IMG/VR virus record: IMGVR_UViG_3300030106_005270 | Span: 16,773-37,444 of that record | Strand: one strand, 5' to 3' | Origin: a virus | Length of the DNA: 20,672 nt | Shown here: positions 1 through 7,300 of the stretch, in pieces | How positions within the stretch are numbered: the first letter of the stretch is position 1 | How the letters are laid out: each line of letters starts with the position of its first letter | The notes under the pieces: generated by a model | Told to the model about the DNA's origin: nothing | Database searches by the model: none | What the model saw: the letters and a program-made list of their open reading frames with translations, nothing else | Translations under genes and position numbers: made by a program

Positions 1-772
1 AGTTATATAAAAATCTATCTCTTTCATCTTTTAGTTTGGTCCCTGATTCCTGTATCTCTTTGCAAATCATCTGTAAACAAGGAGGGCCATCAGAAAATTC
101 TTCAGGTCCTCCAGTTAAGACTTCTTTTATTTTTTTATTACTAACATCTTGTAGACTATCTTTAGTTTGCAAGTTAGCTTCAATAACTTTTAAAAAATAA
201 TCTAAGTCCATTTTACTTCCATCAGGTTTATAAGCCTGTCTTTCATTACCATTAAAATATGGAAGATTAATAAAACTGCCTGATGTTCGTTCACCATTTT
301 GGTTTTTACCAAGAGCAGTTTGTTTTGGAAATATTTCAGTCTTAGATGGTAGACCAAATAAAAATAATAAGTTTGATAAGAATTCTCTAATTAAAGATGC
401 AGGTACTTTTTCTTTTGTAAATACATAAATATGAAGCCCACCACTTTTAGATTCAATAGGTATTACAGGTAAATTTTTTGTATCAATAACTTTTAAATAT
501 TTTTGTAAATCAAATTTTTCATAGTCATCAGGATCAACATCAATGGCACCAAAACTAGCCATACTCTCATCGTCACACGCTTGTAATCCAATTGACTTTT
601 GTCCGTTTAAATGATCCTCGTAATCTTTTTCGGTAATAGGTCGTTTGGCCCAACCATAGTCCCCTGGATCAAATTTAAGTTTATTTGTTTTAGGGTCATG
701 ATATCCGTTCTTGACATTACAAAAACCAAAGTCTCTTTTTAATCCAGTAAAATATTTTTCAAAATCTTTCAT
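1..772 (-). CDS. Archaeo-eukaryotic-type primase (PrimPol/AEP), 3'-truncated by window edge
   Basis: Reads from ATG at 772 through the left edge; 257 residues are visible and the C-terminus is missing. The protein probably makes primers for phage DNA replication. I see the three expected AEP catalytic elements in order: an acidic DxD (Asp78-Val-Asp80, in FGAIDVD), the S-x-x-x-H element (SKSGGLHIYVF, residues 108-118, His114) and a following acidic strand (EIFPKQ, Glu147). After residue 225 there is a PPCLQMI segment and a RDRFLYN segment, which in AEP primases of the TOTE-conflict type belong to the helical part after the catalytic core. It is the last visible gene of the leftward replication operon, downstream of the SSB-like gene. 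The only Shine-Dalgarno-like GGAGG lies 13 nt upstream, in the loop of a GC-rich hairpin. Primase call good; polymerase activity not tested. Confidence 0.82.
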   Translation of the reverse strand, partial: MKDFEKYFTGLKRDFGFCNVKNGYHDPKTNKLKFDPGDYGWAKRPITEKDYEDHLNGQKSIGLQACDDESMASFGAIDVDPDDYEKFDLQKYLKVIDTKNLPVIPIESKSGGLHIYVFTKEKVPASLIREFLSNLLFLFGLPSKTEIFPKQTALGKNQNGERTSGSFINLPYFNGNERQAYKPDGSKMDLDYFLKVIEANLQTKDSLQDVSNKKIKEVLTGGPEEFSDGPPCLQMICKEIQESGTKLKDERDRFLYN

Positions 773-779
773 AATATGC

Positions 780-809
780 GGGGCGCCTCCACTCTCGCTT
801 TAGCGCCCC
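780..809 (-). promoter_or_regulatory. GC-rich hairpin in the primase leader, carrying the Shine-Dalgarno-like sequence
   Basis: On the + strand GGGGCGC (780-786) and GCGCCCC (803-809) are perfect inverted repeats with a 16-nt loop, in an otherwise AT-rich region. On the transcribed (minus) strand the loop carries GTGGAGG (786-792), the only ribosome-binding-like sequence before the primase ATG at 772. There is no U-run after the stem, so a classical intrinsic terminator is unlikely. A leader structure controlling primase translation, an attenuator or an RNA-processing site are the alternatives. The effect is inferred. Confidence 0.5.
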
Positions 810-815
810 TCTCGC
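783..815. repeat. Imperfect direct repeat in the primase leader
   Basis: Two related units, GCGCCTCCACTCTCGC (783-798) and GCGCCCCTCTCGC (803-815), lie side by side and together create the inverted repeat described for this leader. Immediately beyond, GTACTC occurs twice (819-824 and 830-835), separated by AACAA. The function is unknown; protein binding or slipped duplication are possible. Confidence 0.45.
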
Positions 816-838
816 AAGTGTACTCAACAAGTACTCGG

Positions 839-1609
839 TTATACTATGTCTCCAGTATTTTTAGGTGCATCATATTTTGGTTTTGCTGCGCCCTTAGAAA
901 CTGTTTGCTGAAGTTGTTGTGCAACTTCATACATTCCAGCATCTTCTTTTTTACTGACATCAAGATTTCTAACTCTTGATGGTTTGTAGACATGCCAGCT
1001 TTTACTACCTGCTGTTTTGCCAACGGTTTTTAAATTATAAACCGCTGAGTATGCAGCTGGATTGAAAGAGCCCTCTGCATCAGAGAATCTAAGATTCTTG
1101 ATCAGATTATTTAACTCTCTTGCTGGTGTAAGATTAGAAGATCGCATAGCAATCACCGCCGGTCTTGCTTCACCTTCGACTAATGCTAATACATAGAAAT
1201 ATGCAGTTTTCTCTACATAGTTTCCGTTAGGCAGTCTATACCTACCGTTCTTCTCTTCCACAGCATCCGCTGGAATCTCTAAATGAGTTCCGACTGGAGC
1301 TGAAGCACTATCGCCTCTCTCCTGCCACTCCGGATATCTAGTTTGAGAATGTGCAATGATCACGTCAAGACCTTCATCACCATCAATAAGTTGCGTGAAG
1401 CCTGCTGCATATATCATGCCCGGCTTGGCACCTTTAACATATTTTGCATCTCTTTCGTTGCATTCTGGTGAAAGTTGATGAAGAATTTTTAAGATCGGTG
1501 TTGATACATCATCCGACTTAATTTCTTCTGTGCCTTTACCAGAGTCACCTCTGAGATTGATAGTTGCAAGTGATCCTGCACTATTCCTTTTTACTACTTC
1601 TTTATCCAT
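839..1609 (-). CDS. Probable phage ssDNA-binding-like protein
   Basis: 256 aa. The sequence resembles a family common in phage replication cassettes whose core reads like TPILKILHQLSPE (residues 37-49) followed by KGAKPGMIYAAG and a YPEWQERGD segment. These proteins are usually treated as ssDNA-binding or recombination-associated, but I know no catalytic motif in it, so the role is inferred from family resemblance and position between primase and helicase. The C-terminus is not the strongly acidic tail of T7 gp2.5 or bacterial SSB. The start is supported by AAAGGAG 6 nt upstream of the ATG at 1609. It follows the coiled-coil gene by 33 bp in the same operon, and 66 bp containing a hairpin separate it from the primase start. 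Confidence 0.55.
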   Translation of the reverse strand: MDKEVVKRNSAGSLATINLRGDSGKGTEEIKSDDVSTPILKILHQLSPECNERDAKYVKGAKPGMIYAAGFTQLIDGDEGLDVIIAHSQTRYPEWQERGDSASAPVGTHLEIPADAVEEKNGRYRLPNGNYVEKTAYFYVLALVEGEARPAVIAMRSSNLTPARELNNLIKNLRFSDAEGSFNPAAYSAVYNLKTVGKTAGSKSWHVYKPSRVRNLDVSKKEDAGMYEVAQQLQQTVSKGAAKPKYDAPKNTGDIV

Positions 1610-1642
1610 ATTTACTCCTTTAATGTTTGTTAGTTTAGTAGT

Positions 1643-2191
1643 TTAGTTTTTGGTTTTTATTTCTGTTTGATTTCCTTCAAACACATTAAACAACTCTGCA
1701 GGTATGCTACCACCTTTTTGATGATAGTCCCGCAAAGTTGTTCTAAGGGTTCCGGCATGAACTGCAATTTTCCGATCGGGTTCATAACCTTGTCCTCTTG
1801 CAAGTGAAGCGTATTGCTCCGCCTTGTTATCTTCGTTAAGACCGAACTTAACTGTGACTTCATTTTTCACAATCGCTCCCAGTCCTGTTTTTCGAAGCCA
1901 GTCATATGCCTCTTGCTTTTTAGCTGCAATAATTGAGGCACCAAATACATCTTTGATAGATATTTCTGATCCATCTTTTAATTTAAGAGTTTTAATATTA
2001 AGCTGACTCATTAAGTCAGGTATAATAATATTAGAATAATATTTTTCTCTTTCTTTTAATTCTTTTAATTTACTTTCTTGATTAATAACTTCTTGTTTTA
2101 TTTCTTGAAGAGTATTAATTTCATTTGATAGTTCGTCTGGATTGACGTTTGACACCTGATTTGGTGCATCTTTTCGTAGGTCTATAGTCAT
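1643..2191 (-). CDS. Conserved phage protein with N-terminal coiled coil, unknown function
   Basis: 182 aa. Residues about 20-56 are heptad-like and charged (ELSNEINTLQEIKQEV and onward), predicting a coiled coil. The C-terminal two-thirds contains LKLKDGSEISIKDVFGASI (70-88), an AYDWLRKTGLG helix and NEVTVKFGLNEDNKAEQ, a pattern I recognise from uncharacterised podophage proteins encoded next to SSB or replication genes. I cannot assign an activity. The gene has its own strong promoter candidate (2253-2280) and an AAGGA ribosome-binding site 5 nt before the ATG at 2191, so it probably heads a transcript including the SSB-like protein and primase. Likely an early protein; a role in replication or DNA protection is a guess. 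Confidence 0.7.
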   Translation of the reverse strand: MTIDLRKDAPNQVSNVNPDELSNEINTLQEIKQEVINQESKLKELKEREKYYSNIIIPDLMSQLNIKTLKLKDGSEISIKDVFGASIIAAKKQEAYDWLRKTGLGAIVKNEVTVKFGLNEDNKAEQYASLARGQGYEPDRKIAVHAGTLRTTLRDYHQKGGSIPAELFNVFEGNQTEIKTKN

Positions 2192-2252
2192 AGCTTTCCT
2201 TATATGTTTTTGTTAGTTTAATCATTAATAATAATTCCTTTTTGCAATTTGA

Positions 2253-2280
2253 AATATAGTGATAATAAATTTTGTGTCAA
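2253..2280 (-). promoter_or_regulatory. Sigma70-type promoter for the SSB-like/primase operon
   Basis: On the minus strand TTGACA (2280-2275, perfect -35) is followed after 16 nt by TATATT (2258-2253, -10). The -35 begins one base after the TAA stop of the upstream gene (stop at 2284-2282), so the intergenic gap is essentially a promoter plus a leader of about 55 nt to the ATG at 2191. Implies host RNA polymerase transcription. The 90-bp gap 2192-2281 shows nothing else. Confidence 0.6.
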
Positions 2281-2281
2281 C

Positions 2282-2617
2282 TTATTTTTGAAAAATATTT
2301 ATCTCAATTGGATAATAAGTTTTTTCTTGACGATCCCATTTTAAAAGTTTGTATTTACCATTAGTTGTATCTGAAACTAAGGAACATACTACACCTATAA
2401 TAGCAGGGTCACCTGATAATAAAAGATAATCTTCTTCAGTGTAGTTTTTTAGAAGAGTTCTAAGTTTCATAACTAATGGTCCAGGTGAATGAATCATTTG
2501 TGAAAACTCTGGAAGCAAAGACACAATTTCACCATATTTTTGTGCACCAACAATATTATATTTAGGTTCACCTTTGCTGGTCCCTGGTATGTCTTGAATT
2601 AAATAAACTTTGCTCAT
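2282..2617 (-). CDS. Small conserved phage protein, unknown function
   Basis: 111 aa, soluble, no signal peptide or membrane segment. Visible conserved-looking blocks are VYLIQDIPGT at the N-terminus, KYNIVGAQKYGEI, LLSGDPAIIGVV and LKWDRQEKTYYPIEI at the C-terminus. I recognise this layout from small proteins of marine podophages, but no function is known to me. It starts at ATG 2617, with its 5' end in a 51-bp region shared divergently with the helicase gene, so it is probably among the first genes transcribed. Its stop lies directly in front of the next promoter. Could be an early host-takeover or replication-accessory factor; that is speculation. Confidence 0.7.
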   Translation of the reverse strand: MSKVYLIQDIPGTSKGEPKYNIVGAQKYGEIVSLLPEFSQMIHSPGPLVMKLRTLLKNYTEEDYLLLSGDPAIIGVVCSLVSDTTNGKYKLLKWDRQEKTYYPIEINIFQK

Positions 2618-2645
2618 TGACTTTTTATCTTTCAGCTAATATATA
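2617..2645 (+). promoter_or_regulatory. Candidate sigma70 promoter for the SNF2-like helicase
   Basis: TTGACT (2617-2622) followed after exactly 17 nt by TATATA (2640-2645), 23 nt before the helicase ATG at 2669. The -35 overlaps the start codon of the divergent gene. The leader would be short, with only a weak purine-rich ribosome-binding region. Confidence 0.5.
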
Positions 2646-2667
2646 ACATTTAGAAAGTAAAAGTAAA
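2638..2667 (-). promoter_or_regulatory. Candidate divergent promoter for the small early gene
   Basis: On the minus strand TTTACT (2667-2662) and TATATT (2643-2638) are separated by 18 nt, 20 nt upstream of the ATG at 2617. Its -10 overlaps the -10 of the opposite promoter, so the two could compete for polymerase. Weaker -35 match; moderate to low certainty. Confidence 0.4.
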
Positions 2668-2668
2668 C

Positions 2669-4108
2669 ATGAATTATAAATTTAAAACAAAGCCTTATGC
2701 GCATCAATTAAAAGCTTTAGAACGTTCTTGGGATAAAGAATACTTTGCCTATTTTATGGAGATGGGTACAGGTAAATCTAAAGTGTTAATTGATAATGCA
2801 TCAATGCTTTACGATAAAGGTGAGATAAATGGCCTTTTATTAGTGGCACCAAAAGGTGTTTATAAAAATTGGTATGAGGGAGAAATACCTCAACACATGG
2901 TTAAACATATAGAAAAAAAAGTTGTGCTTTGGGAAACATCTAATTCTTCTGTAGAAAAAATAAAAGAATTAAATACACTCTTTGCAACTGGAACTGATTT
3001 GCATGTTTTAATAATGAATGTAGAAGCTTTTTCTTATCCAAAAGCTACAGAGTTTGCCAGACGTTTTTTATCTTGCCACAAAGCTATGATGGCTATCGAT
3101 GAGTCTACCACTATTAAAACTCCTACAGCTAATAGAACTAGAAATATTATGTCTTTAAAACCATTAGCTAAATATAGAAGAATACTAACTGGTTCTCCAA
3201 TTACTAACTCACCTCTTGATTTGTTTAGTCAAGCAGCTTTTTTAGATAATTATCTTTTAGGTTTTGATTCTTTCTGGGCGTATAGGGCTCACTATTGTAT
3301 CATGAAAACAATGAACTTAGGATCTCGTTCTGTTAGTGTGCCGGTAGGTCCTAACAAAAGAAATATACCAGAATTAGAAGCTAAGATAAAATTATTTAGT
3401 GAAAGAGTTTTAAAAGATGATTGTTTAGACTTACCAAAAAAAACTTTTTTAACACGTAAAATAGAATTAACAGGCATACAAAGAAAACTTTATGATGAAA
3501 TGAGAAAGTATGCAATCTCTGAGTTAGAGGGTAAAGTTTGTTCTACGTCTACTGTTATGGTGCAATTATTAAGACTTCATCAAATATCTTGTGGTTATCA
3601 CGCGACTGATGATGGTAAACCTCAGCAACTTCCATGTAATAGATTAACAGAGTTGATGGATATACTTTGGGAAATATCTGGTAAAGCAGTTATATGGTCT
3701 TATTATGTTCAAGATTGTGAAAGAATTATTGAGGAAATAAAAAAACACTTTGGAGAAAATTCTGTTGTGGATTATTACGGAGCAACATCATCAGATGATA
3801 GACAAAAAAATATAGAAAAATTTCAAAACAATCCGGAGTGTAGATTTTTTGTTGGAACCACACAAACAGGTGGTTATGGAATTACATTAACAGCTGCCTC
3901 AACAATGATTTATTATTCTAATGGTTATGATTTAGAAAAAAGATTACAATCAGAGGCACGTATTGATCGTATTGGTCAAGAAAAACCTATGACATATATT
4001 GATCTTGTTGCAGAAGATACTATTGATACGAAAGTTCAAAAAGCCTTACGAACAAAAATGAATATTGCAAGTGATGTAATGGGTGAAGAACTTAAACAAT
4101 GGATTTAA
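2669..4108 (+). CDS. SNF2-like superfamily 2 helicase/ATPase
   Basis: 479 aa, the two RecA-like domains only, short for the family. N-terminal half: Q-motif-like PYAHQLKALE (9-18), Walker A GTGKS (33-37), motif Ia LVAPKGVYKNW (58-68), DEAH-box variant DEST (144-147) and motif III LTGSPITNSPLDLF (173-186). C-terminal half: GGYGITLTAAS (401-411) and arginine-finger motif RIDRIGQ (431-437), the RxxRxGQ signature of SNF2 proteins. Such phage proteins act as DNA translocases or helicases in replication or recombination. No nuclease, zinc or chromatin-reader domain is present. It is the only + strand gene of the replication region, transcribed toward the late genes, and its stop overlaps the stop of the convergent holin-like gene by 4 bp. 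Family confident; exact substrate unknown. Confidence 0.9.
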   Translation: MNYKFKTKPYAHQLKALERSWDKEYFAYFMEMGTGKSKVLIDNASMLYDKGEINGLLLVAPKGVYKNWYEGEIPQHMVKHIEKKVVLWETSNSSVEKIKELNTLFATGTDLHVLIMNVEAFSYPKATEFARRFLSCHKAMMAIDESTTIKTPTANRTRNIMSLKPLAKYRRILTGSPITNSPLDLFSQAAFLDNYLLGFDSFWAYRAHYCIMKTMNLGSRSVSVPVGPNKRNIPELEAKIKLFSERVLKDDCLDLPKKTFLTRKIELTGIQRKLYDEMRKYAISELEGKVCSTSTVMVQLLRLHQISCGYHATDDGKPQQLPCNRLTELMDILWEISGKAVIWSYYVQDCERIIEEIKKHFGENSVVDYYGATSSDDRQKNIEKFQNNPECRFFVGTTQTGGYGITLTAASTMIYYSNGYDLEKRLQSEARIDRIGQEKPMTYIDLVAEDTIDTKVQKALRTKMNIASDVMGEELKQWI

Positions 4109-4323
4109 AAAAAGAAACCTTTATCTAAAACTTTTTCTAGCAACAGAAGTGATACTGCCCCAACAGTACCCAATAACACCCAATAGATCTTATCTATCTT
4201 ACCGCCCAAATCGTGAATACCTTCGTGCATATGTTTAACGTCTTTTTTTAATCCAGTTATATATCCATAAATAGAAAGCAAATGCTCTCTTGTACTTTTG
4301 GGTTGTAATTTACCATTTGGCAT
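4105..4323 (-). CDS. Small C-terminally membrane-anchored protein, holin-like
   Basis: 72 aa. Residues about 10-47 form an amphipathic or coiled region (LLSIYGYITGLKKDVKHMHE, then GIHDLGGKIDKI). It is followed by one hydrophobic segment WVLLGTVGAVSLLLL (about 48-62) and a short KVLDKGFFF tail. This layout, an N-terminal coiled coil plus one C-terminal transmembrane helix, is like XhlA-type holin-associated proteins; spanin or internal-virion roles are possible. No endolysin is in view to confirm a lysis cassette. The start ATG overlaps the stop of the 1440-aa gene (TAATG), so translation is probably coupled. It is the last gene of the leftward late operon and runs 4 bp into the convergent helicase gene. 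Confidence 0.6.
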   Translation of the reverse strand: MPNGKLQPKSTREHLLSIYGYITGLKKDVKHMHEGIHDLGGKIDKIYWVLLGTVGAVSLLLLEKVLDKGFFF

Positions 4324-7300
4324 TATGCTAATCCTCTTTGTTGTAGCTTAATTGCTTTTTCTTCTTCTGTTAATAATGCATTTTCAGTTCTCGTCAATCC
4401 TTCATTTAGTTGCGCCATTTGATTATTATTTATTACTGCTGGATTAGGATTAGCATCTACTACTTGTTTTGGTAATGGTGGTGTTGGCAGTTCAGATGTT
4501 TGTTGTATTTGTAGTAAATAATTATTAATATCTAAATTAAATTCTTTATTTAATTTTAATTTCATCATGTCTTTTTCCATTTTAAGAATTTTACGTTCTA
4601 CAGATCTAGGAAATATATCTGGTATTTTTTTATCTTTAGCTAAATCTTTTATACCTTCTATTTGACCTTTAGTAATTATTAATGGAAAAAATTTATTATC
4701 TTCTATGTCTTGATATAAAGGTCCTTCTCTTCTTTTAAAAAACATTTCTTCTATTTTACGATCTCTCATACCTAAAGTTTTAACGGCATCGTAAACTCTT
4801 CTTAGTTTACTCATGTCTTCGTAAAAAGATTTGTTTGCTTCAAAATATTGTCTAATTAATAAATTAGGATCTGTTACAGGATCACCTGTTCTTAATCCTT
4901 CAAATATTTTTTTAGCTTCGTTAGCTTGAGATTGTTGAAAGTCTCCTATTTTAAAATTTAAATTTCTCTCTAAATCTAATGGTATTTTTCTAAATCCTAA
5001 AAATCCCATTAATTCATCTGGTATTTCATAGTTAGTTCCTTTAATTGATTCACCTTTTAAGGCAGATATTAATCTTCGTACTTGTGGTAATGATCCAGGT
5101 GATAGAGTGTACGCAACATGTTGTGTGGATTTATACCATTTAGTTAACGTACTATCTTCAGGGTTCCAAACAGGGCTACCATTATCTTTAACACCATTTC
5201 TTAATAAAACATCTGTAACTGCACCAAACCAAATAGACTCAGAGAAAAATGGTTCTAACACTTTACCCATAGCTCTAGTCAATCCATTTGCAAAACCAAC
5301 TATTAATGGGTCATCGTCATTAGCCATTTTTACTTTTTCAACATTTGCTAAAATTGTATTAACAGGATTAATCATTGTATCGTAAAAAAATCCATGACTA
5401 AAATCTATGTATTTGTATTGGCCATCTTCGTAAATTCCTATAATAGTGTTGTCCTCTGACCAAACAGGTAGTATTTCTCTCATTGCATTTAAAGCTTCTC
5501 TTCCAACGCCATACAAAGCAGAGCCAGCTTTTACAGCTGCGATTGGAAAAAATCCATATGTTAATGCTTGACCAGTTAATCTTTTCATACCTATTGTTTC
5601 AAAAATAGGATTTTTAAGTTCTTTTATTGCTAACATTGTAGTATTACCACCTGTTCTAAAAATTTCTGCAGGGAATGATGCAAAACTTCCAACCGGTGAT
5701 CTTCTAATACCTTTTACAAAATCAGATACATACGCATAGTTAGGAACTGTTTCTCTAACTATCTTAGCTGCCTGTTTCATGATGTCTAAATCACTAGGCA
5801 TTTTTTTAATCTTACCAGCTTGAAAAGCTTCTTTGTATGCATTTTTATATTTGTGACCTTCTGCTAAAAAGTTTGTAATTCTAAATACATCATCTTCAGC
5901 TGTATATAAATCAGTGGCTATACCATATAATTTTTTAAATTTTTTTGTTGTTGAATTAACTAATTTATTAAAAAATACTTCAGCAGTTTCATTTCTTTGA
6001 CCAGCAAGAGTAATATCTCCTAATAATCCCTCAACATCTCTAGCCACTACGTTTTGATTAACTACACCTTCCTCTAATAAAAACTTGTATAGTGCTTGAT
6101 CCTCTGGTTGATTTCTAAATCTAGGATTACCAGTTAGTCTATAGAGTAATTGTGGCTGCACACTTTTTCTGGCTGTGTTAGCAAACTCTGCTAACTTTAA
6201 TGGGCTAATTAAAATATTACCACTATGAACAGTAGTAAACACAGCAGAGAAAAAATTTCTTAAGTGCGTAAAAGGACCAAGAATAGTTTTACCAGCTTGA
6301 GATACACCTTTTGGTATAAGCATTAAAGCTCTATAAGGAAGAGATCTTGTAAGAGGGCTAGATACTACTGCATCTCCAGCTATAATAGAATCACGCCATA
6401 TCTTTGATGTAAATTTACCATCTAATGGTGATGAGTATACTTGATCAGATAACCTTGTTGTAAGTTTTAAAGGTGAACGAATTATTTCGGTAAAAGGTAA
6501 TTTAATTAAAGCCGAGTTATAACTAGGATAAAATAATGCTCTTTCCCCTGCAGCTATTAATTTATTATTGTCTCTTAATAATTGTGTGTAAAAATTATCT
6601 CTAGCTACTATTTCAGCTAAATCAGTCATTACATTGTATATTACATTTTTTGCATTTTTATATTCACCAAATAATTTTTTAAAAGCATTTAAGTCAGATT
6701 CTTTTTGTATTAAACCCCCTGTTTTATCTGCTTTAAATTTACCACCAGCAGTTATGTTTTCACCAATATTTTTTATTATAACAGCTTTGTCATCTAAAAT
6801 ATTTACGCTTCCTATTGGAAACTCTGGTGTGTTACTTACAGGATTTTTAGTTACACGTTTTAATATGTTATTAACTACTATCATTGCATCATCTCTATTA
6901 AAAGCTTTCTCTCCATTAGCTCTGTGATATCTTTCTATAATACCAGCTACTTCCTCTTTTGTACTTAAGGTAGGTTTAAAACCATCAAACAAACCAGTAT
7001 TCATATCAAAAATTTTATAATCCGAACCTAAATTATATTTAATTCTATTATTTAAAATTGAATTTAATTCATCAATTCCAACTGTAACATTTTTATTTTG
7101 AGCAATATTATTTTTTAATGCAGCGGCAGATGATCTAAAAGTAATCGCATTGTTTACTAATTCATCTATAGAATTTTTATTAACACCTATTTTTTCCATA
7201 GATTGTCTAAAATCTTTTAAAACTTTAGGTGTAAAACCTTTAAATATAATATCTTTATTTACTTTTTTACCTACCTTTGTTGATTTAACAACATCATCAC

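Noticed and set aside
776-979. 67-aa + strand open frame and a 68-aa alternate minus frame at 1657-1863
   Set aside because: Both overlap well-supported genes in other frames and have no family resemblance.
1-4108. Full TOTE conflict system
   Set aside because: A TOTE system would also need its other components; only an AEP-like primase and an SNF2-like helicase are visible, and both fit a phage replication cassette.
4107-4138. Weak A/T hairpin (AAAAAAAG / CTTTTTCT) at the convergent gene ends as a terminator
   Set aside because: Only one G-C pair and one mismatch; stability too low to claim a terminator, mentioned only as a possibility.
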